DNA of 44,139 nucleotides from JBHGBM01 sp041946965 (GCA_041946965.1 JBHGBM010000043.1:1-44139); one strand, 5' to 3'; positions 7,976 through 15,997 are shown, counted from the stretch's first letter. The notes: generated by a model from the sequence alone, not told the origin. Made by a program: numbers and translations.

Positions 7976-9466
7976 ATGCAGAGACGCTCGTTTCTCCGCA
8001 TGGCGGGTGGCGCGTGCGCATCTTCCATGCTTCCGCTCGCGGGCGCCGCGCGGCGGCCCAACATTGTCTACATCCTGGCCGACGACGTCGGTTATGGAGA
8101 TCTCGGCTGCTATGGCGCCACCTGCGTGAAGACGCCCAACCTCGACCGCATCGCGCGCCAGGGCATCCGTTTCACCGACGCCCATGCGGGCTCGGCCACC
8201 TGCACGCCCACTCGCTACGGGTTCATGACCGGCGAGTACGCGTGGCGCAAGAAGGGCACCGGCGTGCTGCCGGGGAACGCGACCCTGATCGTCGAACCGG
8301 GCCGCCCCACCGTTCCTTCCATCCTGAAGGAGGCCGGATACACCACCGGCTGCGTAGGGAAATGGCACCTGGGCCTCGGCACGAGCGAGGTCGATTGGAA
8401 CGGCGAGATCAAGCCCGGACCCCTCGAGGTCGGTTTCGATTACTCCTTCATCATCCCCGCCACCGGCGACCGCGTGCCGTGCGTCTACGTGGAGAACCAT
8501 CGCGTGGCCGGGCTCGACCCGAAGGACCCCATCTACGTCAGCTACGGCAAGAAGATCGGCAACGAGCCCACCGGGCGCGAGAACCCCGAGTTGCTCAAAG
8601 TGAAGCCCAGCCACGGCCACGACCAGACCATCGTCAACGGCATCAGCCGCATCGGCTACATGATGGGAGGCAAGTCCGCGCGCTGGGTGGACGAGGTCAT
8701 GGGCGACACCATCACCGATAAGGCGATCTCCTTCATCGAGGGCAATCGCGCCAAGCCGTTCTTCCTGTATTTCGCCACCCACGACATCCACGTCCCGCGC
8801 GTTCCCAACGACCGGTTCCGGAACAAGAGCTCCTGCGGCATTCGCGGCGATGCCATCCAGCAGCTCGATGCCTGCGTGGGGCGCATCCTCGATACGCTCG
8901 ACCGCCTGAAGCTGACCAACAACACGCTGCTGATCTTCACCAGCGACAACGGCCCCGTGGTGGACGACGGCTACGCCGACGGCGCGGTGGAAACGCTCGA
9001 CGGCCACAAGCCGGCCGGCCCGTTCCGCGGCGGCAAGTACAGCCTCTACGAGGGCGGCACGCGCGAGCCGTTCCTGGTGAGCTGGCCAGGACGCATCAAG
9101 CCGGGTGAATCGGCCGCACTCATCTGCCAGGTGGACATGGCGGCCACGCTCGGTGCGCTGGCCGGAAGAAAACTCGCCGAGGGCGCCGCGCCGGATAGCA
9201 TCAACGTGCTGCCCGCGCTGTTGGGCCAGTCGAAGGCCGGCCGCACCCGCCTTGTAGAACACGCGGGCCGCAATATCGCCCTGCGCAAGGGCCAGTGGAA
9301 GTTCGTGCCCCCCATCGGGAACAACGGCCCCGAGCTGTACAACCTGGCGGCCGACGTGGCCGAAGCCAGGAACGTGGCGGCGGAGAATCCCAAGATCGTC
9401 CAGGAAATGTCCGCCCTGCTGGAGCGTCTGCGCCACACCGGCGACCGGCTGCTGCCCCCGGCGTAG
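7976..9466 (+). CDS. Exported type I sulfatase (arylsulfatase A-like)
   Basis: A 496-residue sulfatase starting with a twin-arginine type signal (MQRRSFLRMAGGACASSMLP). The metal-binding DD is in ILADDVGYGD (about residue 36) and the formylglycine motif C-T-P-T-R is at residues 76-80. Other active-site motifs are VGKWHLGLG, FATHDIHVPR and IFTSDNGPV. The ATG was chosen because it opens the Tat-like signal; a TAGAAT hexamer lies 10 nt upstream and no Shine-Dalgarno is evident. It is followed 34 bp later by a fucose-isomerase-like gene with its own strong -10 element. The specific sulfated sugar cannot be inferred. Confidence 0.92.
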   Translation: MQRRSFLRMAGGACASSMLPLAGAARRPNIVYILADDVGYGDLGCYGATCVKTPNLDRIARQGIRFTDAHAGSATCTPTRYGFMTGEYAWRKKGTGVLPGNATLIVEPGRPTVPSILKEAGYTTGCVGKWHLGLGTSEVDWNGEIKPGPLEVGFDYSFIIPATGDRVPCVYVENHRVAGLDPKDPIYVSYGKKIGNEPTGRENPELLKVKPSHGHDQTIVNGISRIGYMMGGKSARWVDEVMGDTITDKAISFIEGNRAKPFFLYFATHDIHVPRVPNDRFRNKSSCGIRGDAIQQLDACVGRILDTLDRLKLTNNTLLIFTSDNGPVVDDGYADGAVETLDGHKPAGPFRGGKYSLYEGGTREPFLVSWPGRIKPGESAALICQVDMAATLGALAGRKLAEGAAPDSINVLPALLGQSKAGRTRLVEHAGRNIALRKGQWKFVPPIGNNGPELYNLAADVAEARNVAAENPKIVQEMSALLERLRHTGDRLLPPA

Positions 9467-9480
9467 CGGCGGCGTATAAT
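9452..9480 (+). promoter_or_regulatory. Promoter before the fucose-isomerase-like gene
   Basis: A perfect -10 box TATAAT lies 20 nt upstream of the ATG and 8 bp after the sulfatase stop. A weak -35 (CTGCCC) is 17 bp upstream, inside the end of the sulfatase gene. A clear GGAGGT ribosome-binding site follows, so this gene has both a promoter and a normal leader. Confidence 0.5.
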
Positions 9481-9500
9481 TCGGAATTCCAGGAGGTGTT

Positions 9501-10898
9501 ATGCCCAATTGCGCCCTTCCGCTCAGCCGGAGGGAATTCGGACTGGCCCTGTGCGGCCTGCCCTTCTCTCTTTCCGCGGCGGACTACAAGTCCATGCCTT
9601 GGGATGAGCCCGCGAACATCGCCAAGGTCTACCTGGCTTCGCCGCGGGTCCACTGGCCCAAACCGACGCTCGACAGCGCCCAGGACATCAAGGAGGTGGA
9701 AGCCCGCCTGGCCCAGGTCCAGCGCATGCACGCCGCGGAGGTGCGCTTCACCGGCGGCGACGTCATCGCGAACGATGAGGACGCGCGCAAGTGGCTCGCC
9801 AAGACAACCGATGCCGACGGCGTGCTCATGATCCCCATTACGCAGCCCACGCCGGCGCTCGGCCTGCTCACGCAGTCGCTCGACTTGCCGGTGCTCTATT
9901 TCTCGCGTCCCTATGCCAGTCATACGTGGGGCTCCATCGCGGGCATCCGGAAGGGCGGCAAGAAGATCGAGGTGGTCGCCACCAGCAGTTACGGCGATCT
10001 CGACCCGTACATGCGCATGTTCCGCACCGCCCGGCACATGCGCAGGAGCAAGGTGCTGGTGGGCGTCGCCACGCCCAACGCGCGCCAGGCGCAGGCCGCG
10101 GCCTATAGCAAGTACTACGGCACCGCGTTCCGCTTCGTCTCCGGGCCGGAATTCGTGGACGCCTTCCGCGCCGCCGACGAGCGCGAGGCCCGCAAGCAGG
10201 CCGACGCCCTGGTGCGCGGCGCGCTCCGGGTGATGGAGCCGACGCAGCAGGAGATCCTTGCCGCCGTGCGCTTCAGCATCGCGCTCGCCAACATGCTGAA
10301 GAAGGAACAGGCCAACGCGGTCACCATCGACTGCTTCGGCTCGCTGGCCGCCAATACGCTGCCCGGCTATCCGTGCGTGGCGTGGTCGAAGTTCAACGAC
10401 GCCGGCCTGTACGGAGTCTGCGAGGGCGACCTGGCCTCCACCATGACGCAGTTGCTGATCACCTCCTATTCCGGAGTGCCCGGGTTCGTCTCCGACCCGG
10501 TATTCGACCTCAGCCGCAACGAAGTGATTCACGCGCACTGCGTCTCCGCCACGAAGATGAAGGGTCCGAACGGCCCCGCCGCCCCCTACATTCTGCGCAA
10601 CCACCTGGAGACCAACGAGGGCGCCGTGATGCAGGTGCTGATGCCGAGCGGCGAAACCATCACGGTGGCGCGCTACACGGCCCCGAACCGGCTGCTGATC
10701 TCAACCGCCGAGGTGACCGGCGCCGTCGAGAGCGATCGCGGCTGCCGCACCCAGATCCGCACCCGCGTCTCCAACGCGGAGAAGTGGCTCAACAACTACA
10801 GCGCGGGTCTGCATCGCGTGATCTTTTACGGAGATCACGTGCAGGCGGTGGAGCGCATGGGCCGCCTGATGGGCTTCGAGGTCGCGCACGAGATGTAG
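9501..10898 (+). CDS. L-fucose/L-arabinose isomerase-fold protein with export signal
   Basis: A 465-residue protein resembling the bacterial fucose/arabinose isomerase superfamily, which interconverts aldoses and ketoses with a divalent metal. Recognition rests on the C-terminal half: DCFGSLAANTLPGYPCVAWSK, then VCEGDLAST (Glu308), then SDPVFDLSRN (Asp332, exactly 24 residues later, the same spacing as the metal-binding Glu and Asp of E. coli FucI), and HAHC (His344/His346). The N-terminus has a twin-arginine-like leader (SRREFGLALCGLPFSLSA), which cytoplasmic isomerases lack. The ATG has GGAGGT 6 nt upstream. It follows a sulfatase on the same strand. Actual isomerase activity is uncertain. 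Confidence 0.75.
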   Translation: MPNCALPLSRREFGLALCGLPFSLSAADYKSMPWDEPANIAKVYLASPRVHWPKPTLDSAQDIKEVEARLAQVQRMHAAEVRFTGGDVIANDEDARKWLAKTTDADGVLMIPITQPTPALGLLTQSLDLPVLYFSRPYASHTWGSIAGIRKGGKKIEVVATSSYGDLDPYMRMFRTARHMRRSKVLVGVATPNARQAQAAAYSKYYGTAFRFVSGPEFVDAFRAADEREARKQADALVRGALRVMEPTQQEILAAVRFSIALANMLKKEQANAVTIDCFGSLAANTLPGYPCVAWSKFNDAGLYGVCEGDLASTMTQLLITSYSGVPGFVSDPVFDLSRNEVIHAHCVSATKMKGPNGPAAPYILRNHLETNEGAVMQVLMPSGETITVARYTAPNRLLISTAEVTGAVESDRGCRTQIRTRVSNAEKWLNNYSAGLHRVIFYGDHVQAVERMGRLMGFEVAHEM

Positions 10899-10910
10899 TG
10901 AGATGGGAGG

Positions 10911-12110
10911 CTACGCCGGCGCCTTGCCGTAATCGCGGATCTTGAGCGTCTCGCCGCCGCGCAGCGCCGATTGGTGCGCGATGATGCCTGGCAGCGTGTA
11001 CGCCACCGCCTCCCACACGTTCACAGCGGGGTGCCGTTCCTCGTTCACCGCGGTGACAAACTCGTGGGTCAGGAACGTGTGAGAACCGCCATGCCCGCTC
11101 GGAACGCGGAGCGATTCCGGCAGACGTTCCCGATGATCCGGCTGCCTGAAGGCCTCGATGCGCACTTTGCCTTCCGGATAGCCGTTGGCGTCCAGAACCG
11201 TGCGCCCCTCTTTATCGATGCTCACCACGGTGTTCGGCGAGCCCTCCGGCCGCTGCATGATGTAGGACATGCGGTCGCCATAGAAGGCGCCGCGCTCGGT
11301 GCCGCCCGCGGCCACGTGCCAGTAGACCGAAATGCGGCTGGCGTGCCCGCCGGAAGTCTTGAACAGGGCGGTGGTGTTCCAGAACGGGTTGCGGTATTGA
11401 TTCGTGCGCAGCACCTCGTGGCTGTCGCCCCAGCCCACCGCCGTCACTTCCGAGAGACGCTCGCCGGTGACCGGCACCACGATGCCCGTGCAATGCGTGG
11501 GGTAGTGCATGGGCGGGAAACCGTGCCGCCAGGTGGGGAAGCCGCGATCGTCGTACATCAGCGGCAGCAGGCCCTCGTGATGGTATTCGGCCTCGGAGTA
11601 AAAGATGGTTCCGAAACGCCCTTCGCGCGCCCACTCGCGGCACGTCACCACTTCCGGACGGTAGTAACTGGTCTCGGCCATCATGTAGCGCATGCCGGTG
11701 CGCTTCACGGTTTCGAGCAGCGACTCCAGTTCCTCGACGGACATGCCCGCGGGCACGGCGCTGATCACGTGCTTGCCCGCCTTCATCGATTCCGTCGCCA
11801 TCCACACGTGAAGCGGCGCGGGCGTGAACACCCCCACGGCATCCAGCCCGGGATGCCGCAGCATGTCGCGAAACGAGCGGTAGCCCTCTTTCGCGCCGTA
11901 GACTTTGCCCAGCCGCTCCAGGCGGTCCGGGCGGAGGTCGCACACCGCGGACACCTGGCAGCCGGGATGCAGATGCCACTGAAACGTGCTGCCGAAGCCC
12001 CCGCCAACGATTCCGATGTTCACGGTCCTGGCGGAGGGCCGGGGACCGGGAACTTGCGAAACGAGCGCGCCGCCGGCCAGCGCGCGCCGGGTGATCTCGT
12101 GCGCGGACAT
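10911..12110 (-). CDS. Exported Gfo/Idh/MocA-family protein lacking the EKP lysine
   Basis: A 399-residue NAD(P)-binding protein. After a twin-arginine-like leader (EITRRALAGGALVS) comes the Rossmann motif GIVGGGFG (residues 33-40), AVCDLRPDR, and VFTPAPLHVWMA. Where the family has G-K-H-V-x-x-E-K-P, this protein reads GKHVISAVPAGMS, so the catalytic Lys is absent. A YPTH motif (203-206) follows in the substrate domain. This combination recalls Gfo/Idh-fold glycosidases such as GH109 more than dehydrogenases. The ATG is directly preceded by AGAGGG and by a TACAGT hexamer 6 nt upstream. It is divergent from the nitrilase gene with only 22 bp between. Confidence 0.82.
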   Translation of the reverse strand: MSAHEITRRALAGGALVSQVPGPRPSARTVNIGIVGGGFGSTFQWHLHPGCQVSAVCDLRPDRLERLGKVYGAKEGYRSFRDMLRHPGLDAVGVFTPAPLHVWMATESMKAGKHVISAVPAGMSVEELESLLETVKRTGMRYMMAETSYYRPEVVTCREWAREGRFGTIFYSEAEYHHEGLLPLMYDDRGFPTWRHGFPPMHYPTHCTGIVVPVTGERLSEVTAVGWGDSHEVLRTNQYRNPFWNTTALFKTSGGHASRISVYWHVAAGGTERGAFYGDRMSYIMQRPEGSPNTVVSIDKEGRTVLDANGYPEGKVRIEAFRQPDHRERLPESLRVPSGHGGSHTFLTHEFVTAVNEERHPAVNVWEAVAYTLPGIIAHQSALRGGETLKIRDYGKAPA

Positions 12111-12116
12111 CCCTCT

Positions 12117-12126
12117 ACTGTACGCT
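12117..12126. promoter_or_regulatory. Overlapping divergent -10 hexamers
   Basis: In the 22-bp gap between two divergent genes, TACAGT (minus, 12122-12117) and TACGCT (plus, 12121-12126) overlap by 2 bp. Each ends exactly 6 nt before its own ATG. No good -35 boxes were seen for either. The arrangement predicts leaderless transcripts in both directions and mutually exclusive polymerase binding. Confidence 0.4.
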
Positions 12127-12132
12127 AAGTAA

Positions 12133-12993
12133 ATGCTCGATTCCGTTCGCGCCGCCGCCATTCCGCTCAACTCGCACCCCGGCTGCACCCGGCGCAACCT
12201 CGAGGCCGTGGCCGGGGCTTGCGCGCGCGCCGCCGCCCGGCGAGCCGCGCTCGCCCTCTTCCCGGAACTCTCCCTTACCGGCTTCCTCCCAAACCATCCC
12301 GTGGGCGACCACAATGCGTGGCTGCGCGAGGCGTTGCGCACGGCGCGCGCCATTGCGGAACCGCTGGACGGGCCGGCCGTCGAGGGCCTCATCCGCATCG
12401 CGCGGGAGTGCGGCATCGCCATTGCCGCGGGCCTGCTCGAGGACGCCGGCAACGTCCTCTACAACACCTGCGTGCTGGCGACCCCGGCGGGCCTCGCCGG
12501 AACATGGCGCAAACTGCACGTACCCATGTTCGAGATGCCGTTCTATAACGGCGGCCCCGCGCCGCACGTTGCCGCCGCGCCGCTCGGCAGAATCGGGGCG
12601 AACATCTGCTTCGACGCGCTGATGCCGGAGTCCACCCGCCTGCTGGCGGTCGAGAACGTGGAAATCGTGCTGTTCCCCTTCGCCGCGGATCCGCCGCCCG
12701 GCACCGCCGAAGCGTGGGCCGCCTGGGCCGGACCCGCGCTGCGCGCGCGCTGCGCGGAGAACGGCGTTTTCGGAGTGGCCTGCAACTATGCCGGGCCGGT
12801 CGCGTGCGCGGGCGCACAACAGGAGTTCCCCGGCGGGGCCATGATTGTCGGCCCGCGCGGAGAAATCCTCGAACAGACCTCAGACATGGCGCTCGCCGAA
12901 CTGCGCGCGGAGGACTTGCGCGCCGCGCGAGCCGAGCCCGAGTACCTGTTCCGCTTCCGCCGTCCGGAGATCTACGGCCCGCTGGCTTCGTGA
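12133..12993 (+). CDS. Nitrilase-superfamily carbon-nitrogen hydrolase
   Basis: A 286-residue amidase of the nitrilase superfamily, which hydrolyses C-N bonds other than peptide bonds. All three catalytic residues are visible: Glu45 (FPELSLTG), Lys127 (WRKLHVP) and Cys159 (GANICFDALMPE). The fold and length match N-carbamoyl or omega-amidase-like members. No signal peptide is seen, so it is probably cytoplasmic. There is no Shine-Dalgarno sequence; a TACGCT hexamer ends 6 nt before the ATG. It is divergent from the Gfo/Idh-like gene and convergent with the SDR gene. The substrate is unknown. Confidence 0.9.
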   Translation: MLDSVRAAAIPLNSHPGCTRRNLEAVAGACARAAARRAALALFPELSLTGFLPNHPVGDHNAWLREALRTARAIAEPLDGPAVEGLIRIARECGIAIAAGLLEDAGNVLYNTCVLATPAGLAGTWRKLHVPMFEMPFYNGGPAPHVAAAPLGRIGANICFDALMPESTRLLAVENVEIVLFPFAADPPPGTAEAWAAWAGPALRARCAENGVFGVACNYAGPVACAGAQQEFPGGAMIVGPRGEILEQTSDMALAELRAEDLRAARAEPEYLFRFRRPEIYGPLAS

Positions 12994-13009
12994 TCCGCCG
13001 CCGGCGCGC

Positions 13010-13768
13010 TCAGTGCGCCAGCCAAAAACCGCCGTCCACGCGCAGGCAACTGCCGGTCACGTAGGAGGAATCCTCCTCCGAAACGAGAAACAGAACGCCC
13101 TTGGCGATCTCCTCCGGCCGCGCCAGCCGGTCCATGGGGCAGACGCCCGCGCCTTTGCGGAGTTCGTCTTCGCTGTGGTAGTAGCGCTCGCCGGGCGTAT
13201 CGGTCCAGCCCGGCTCGAGCACGTTGACGCGGATCCCGTACGGAACCAGTTCGGCGGCCCAGGTATACGCCATGTGGTTGACGGCGGCCTTGGCGCCATT
13301 GTACGCGCTGCAACCGGCCCAGGGCCGCAGCGCATGTACCGAGCTGATCACCACGATGCTGCCGCCGCCGCCCTGCTTCACCATCTGGCGCGCGGCGAAC
13401 TGGCTGCAATGAAACACACCGTAAAGGGATACTCCCCAGGTGATCTCCAGGTCCTCCGGCTGCATCTCCAGCAGCGGACGGCGAACGCTGAAGGCGGCGT
13501 TGTTCACCAGGATGTCGAGGCGGCCGAAACGTTCCACCGTCTTGCGCACCATGTCCTCGCAGCAGCCGCGGTCCGCGATGTCGGCCTGAAACGCCATGGC
13601 CCGCCGGCCCATGGCTTCGATTTCCCGGACCACCTCCGCCGCTTCGCCGCCGTGCCTGGCGTAGTTCACCGTGACGTCGGCGCCGTTGCGCGCCAGTTCG
13701 ACGGCGGCCGCCCGGCCGATGCCGCGCGACGCTCCCGTCACGATCGCCACCCTTCCTGCCAGTTTCAC
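13010..13768 (-). CDS. Short-chain dehydrogenase/reductase
   Basis: A classical 252-residue SDR. The cofactor motif TGASRGIG is at residues 11-18, NNAA at 89-92, the catalytic Ser at 142/143 (ISSVHA), and Tyr156-x-x-x-Lys160 (YNGAK). The fourth tetrad position, usually Asn in the VNLxG motif, reads VSLYG (Ser114). The VNVLEPGWTDTP and YVTGSCLRVDGG motifs are typical of glucose-1-dehydrogenase/3-oxoacyl-ACP-reductase-like members. Start is GTG with GGAGG 5 nt upstream. It is divergent by 38 bp from a galactonate-dehydratase-like gene, so a sugar or sugar-acid oxidation step is a reasonable guess. Confidence 0.9.
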   Translation of the reverse strand: MKLAGRVAIVTGASRGIGRAAAVELARNGADVTVNYARHGGEAAEVVREIEAMGRRAMAFQADIADRGCCEDMVRKTVERFGRLDILVNNAAFSVRRPLLEMQPEDLEITWGVSLYGVFHCSQFAARQMVKQGGGGSIVVISSVHALRPWAGCSAYNGAKAAVNHMAYTWAAELVPYGIRVNVLEPGWTDTPGERYYHSEDELRKGAGVCPMDRLARPEEIAKGVLFLVSEEDSSYVTGSCLRVDGGFWLAH

Positions 13769-13806
13769 GCTGCCTCCGTGTAGACTGATATGTCTGCGGT
13801 GCGTTT

Positions 13807-14970
13807 ATGAAGATTACCAAAATCCGCACGCTGGTAGTGAATGCGCGCATGCGCAACTGGGTGCTGGTCAAGGTGGAAACCGATCAGCCCGGCCTTTACG
13901 GTTGGGGTGAGGCCACCCTCGAGTGGAAGACCAAGGGAGTGGTGGGCAGCATCGAGGACCTTGCCGTGCTGCTCATCGGGCAGGACCCGCTGCGGACCGA
14001 GCACCTCTGGCAGACCATGCACCGGCAATATTTCTGGCGCGGCGGCATCACCAACTACACCGCCCTCAGCGGCATCGACCAGGCGCTCTGGGACATCAAG
14101 GGCAAGGAGTGCGGCAAGCCCGTGTGCCAATTACTGGGCGGGCCGGTGCGCGACACGCTGCGGCTCTATGACCACCTCGGCGGCGGGACCCTCGAAGGCA
14201 TGTACCGCACCGGGGCGCCGGAAGCATTCGCCGAACTCGCGCTCAGGAGCGTCGCCAACGGGTTCACCGCCTTCAAGGCCATGCCGATTCCGGTCTCCGA
14301 GCTCATCGAGAGCGCCGCCACCCTGAAGAAGGCGGCATGCGCCGTCGCCGCCATGCGCAAAGCCGTGGGCGACGGCGTGGACATCCTGCTCGACCTGCAC
14401 GCCCGCGCCACGCCCGCCGCCGCCATACAGTTCGGCCGCATGCTGGCGGACTATGACCTTTACTGGTACGAAGAACCCTGCTGGCCCGAACACATCGACG
14501 CGCTGGTGGAGGTCTCGCGCGCCCTGCCCTTCCCCATCGCGACCGGCGAACGGCTGGTGGGGCGCTGGGAATTCCGCGAGTTGTTCGAGAAACGCGCGGT
14601 CTCCATCATCCAGCCCGACGTGACCCACTGCGGAGGCATCAGCGAAGCGCGGCGCATCGCCGCCATGGCGGAGACGTATCTCATGCCGGTGGCCTGCCAC
14701 AATCCGCAGGGACCGGTGAGCACCGCGTCCTCGCTGCACGTGGGCTTTGCGACGCCCAACTATCTCATTCAGGAGGTGGTGCGCAACGACGTACCGTGGC
14801 GCAATGACGTGGTGGTGGAGCCCATCGACGTGAGCCGCGGAATCGTCACCGCTCCCACCGCGCCCGGGCTCGGAATCGATATCAACGAGAACGAAGCGGC
14901 CAAATATCCGTTCCAGCCCGAAGTCACCATGGAGCACTTCCACCGCGACGGCTCCGTGGCGGACTGGTAG
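13807..14970 (+). CDS. Enolase-superfamily dehydratase, D-galactonate dehydratase (DgoD)-like
   Basis: A 387-residue member of the mandelate racemase/enolase superfamily, which abstracts a proton alpha to a carboxylate. Metal ligands are Asp196 (LLDLHAR), Glu222/Glu223 (YEEP) and Glu248 (ATGERL). His198, two residues after the first ligand, and the His298-Asp271 pair (ACHNPQGP; IQPDVTHCGG) match the catalytic set of E. coli DgoD. Lys157 (FKAMP) stands alone without a KxK motif. This supports a sugar-acid dehydratase giving a 2-keto-3-deoxy sugar acid. A TAGACT hexamer lies 20 nt before the ATG. The divergent SDR may supply an upstream oxidation. Other acid-sugar specificities are possible. 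Confidence 0.88.
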   Translation: MKITKIRTLVVNARMRNWVLVKVETDQPGLYGWGEATLEWKTKGVVGSIEDLAVLLIGQDPLRTEHLWQTMHRQYFWRGGITNYTALSGIDQALWDIKGKECGKPVCQLLGGPVRDTLRLYDHLGGGTLEGMYRTGAPEAFAELALRSVANGFTAFKAMPIPVSELIESAATLKKAACAVAAMRKAVGDGVDILLDLHARATPAAAIQFGRMLADYDLYWYEEPCWPEHIDALVEVSRALPFPIATGERLVGRWEFRELFEKRAVSIIQPDVTHCGGISEARRIAAMAETYLMPVACHNPQGPVSTASSLHVGFATPNYLIQEVVRNDVPWRNDVVVEPIDVSRGIVTAPTAPGLGIDINENEAAKYPFQPEVTMEHFHRDGSVADW

Positions 14971-15074
14971 GTGCTGGCCGTTGCCTGTGCGCCTCTGAAA
15001 CCTGTCGCCGGAGCCGGCATACCCAGTTGTTTCCGGACTTAAGCCTCGCATTTTCTCAATCTCAGACCGATTTC

Positions 15075-15106
15075 CCCAACTTTTGTGCACAGATGCCAAA
15101 CTTTGG
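15075..15106 (+). promoter_or_regulatory. Candidate enhancer sites upstream of the PEP-CTERM gene
   Basis: Two similar 11-mers, CCCAACTTTTG and the perfect inverted repeat CCAAACTTTGG, have their centres 21 bp apart (two helical turns). They lie roughly 80-110 bp upstream of the predicted start site of the sigma54-like promoter, where enhancer-binding activators usually bind. The rest of the 246-bp gap after the dehydratase gene shows no gene. Confidence 0.35.
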
Positions 15107-15159
15107 TACCCCCATCACGGCAGCAGTCGCTATCCGCTTGAAAACACGATCGGAACGAA

Positions 15160-15174
15160 TGGCAGAAGAAATGC
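15160..15174 (+). promoter_or_regulatory. Sigma54-like -24/-12 promoter of the PEP-CTERM gene
   Basis: The sequence TGGCAGAAGAAATGC has the invariant GG and GC with the required 10-bp spacing of sigma54 promoters and matches most of the -24 box. One T of the -12 box is replaced by A. Transcription would begin near 15186, leaving a 30-nt leader with a GAGGAG ribosome-binding site. Confidence 0.45.
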
Positions 15175-15216
15175 GAAGCGGCCCAGATGCCATACCCCAG
15201 ATTGAGAGGAGAGCAA

Positions 15217-15903
15217 ATGCGCACACTCAATACCGGCTGCCGGGTGGGAATACTCTTATTGATGCTCGCCCTAGCCTGCTTCGCAGATAACGTGGTTTAC
15301 GACCCGGGAACGACGTATATCATCGACCCGGAGTTGACCGGTTACTCCACCTACGGTGACCAGATGGCCGGCATGCGGGTGACCGCGTGGTGGCAGAGCG
15401 GCGCTTCCGTTACGGCGATATGGACGGCCACAGGTTCCGGAGCGGGAGCGGCGGCCGCCGCTGATCTGTTTTCGGTCAGTTTGAGCGGCGATAGCTGGAA
15501 TTCGCCCTGGAGTCTGACAAACCTGGCCGCATCGCAACTGACGCGCCTGCTGCTCGACGGGCCCCCGGGCCTCACGGTGTTCGACACGGTTCCCTACATA
15601 GACGGGACGCCCGGCTCGGCACAAGGCTGGGCCTTCCAAAGACTTAGCGGCGCCAGCGACGTCGTCGCCACCTACCGTAATAAGGCTGCGGTTATAGGTA
15701 ACCCGGTGCAAGGTGATCTTTACACCCAACTCGATCTGGCAATCACCGGCCTCGATTCGGGCGACATAATGACGTGGAGATCGGATACGGATTCGGTTCC
15801 CTCCGGGGGCAGTGTCAACCCTGTTCCGGAGCCGGCCACCGTTGCGCTTCTCGGGTTCGCGGTCGCTACACTGGGAGTTCTCTCCCGCCGCAAGCGCGCC
15901 TGA
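15217..15903 (+). CDS. PEP-CTERM sorting-domain protein
   Basis: A 228-residue secreted protein of unknown body function. It has a signal peptide (MRTLNTGCRVGILLLMLALACFA), a beta-rich, Gly/Ala/Ser-rich middle, and a textbook PEP-CTERM tail: VPEPATVALLGF, a short membrane segment, and the basic end SRRKRA. In known systems this tail is processed by an exosortase, and many such proteins are linked to extracellular polysaccharide or biofilm. No exosortase is in the window. The ATG has GAGGAG 6 nt upstream; an in-frame ATG ten codons earlier would sit at the predicted transcription start. Its DNA is somewhat less GC-rich than its neighbours. Confidence 0.92.
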   Translation: MRTLNTGCRVGILLLMLALACFADNVVYDPGTTYIIDPELTGYSTYGDQMAGMRVTAWWQSGASVTAIWTATGSGAGAAAAADLFSVSLSGDSWNSPWSLTNLAASQLTRLLLDGPPGLTVFDTVPYIDGTPGSAQGWAFQRLSGASDVVATYRNKAAVIGNPVQGDLYTQLDLAITGLDSGDIMTWRSDTDSVPSGGSVNPVPEPATVALLGFAVATLGVLSRRKRA

Positions 15904-15919
15904 CCCGTTGTCCGCCCAC

Positions 15920-15945
15920 GGCGCCGCGCACCCTCGTGCGGCGCC
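15920..15945 (+). terminator. GC-rich hairpin after the PEP-CTERM gene
   Basis: GGCGCCGCGCAC and GTGCGGCGCC can pair over 10 bp with a 2-nt bulge and a CCTC loop, 17 bp after the stop codon. No U-tract follows, so it is at best an atypical terminator or an RNA-stabilising hairpin. Confidence 0.35.
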
Positions 15946-15997
15946 GCTTCACTGTCGCGCCGAGGGAGCGGGGAGTGTTGCCCGTGGTCGCGGGGTG

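Noticed and set aside
15027..15290. An 87-codon open frame covering the gap before the PEP-CTERM gene
   Set aside because: No motif or ribosome-binding site; it overlaps the promoter elements and the PEP-CTERM start in another frame.
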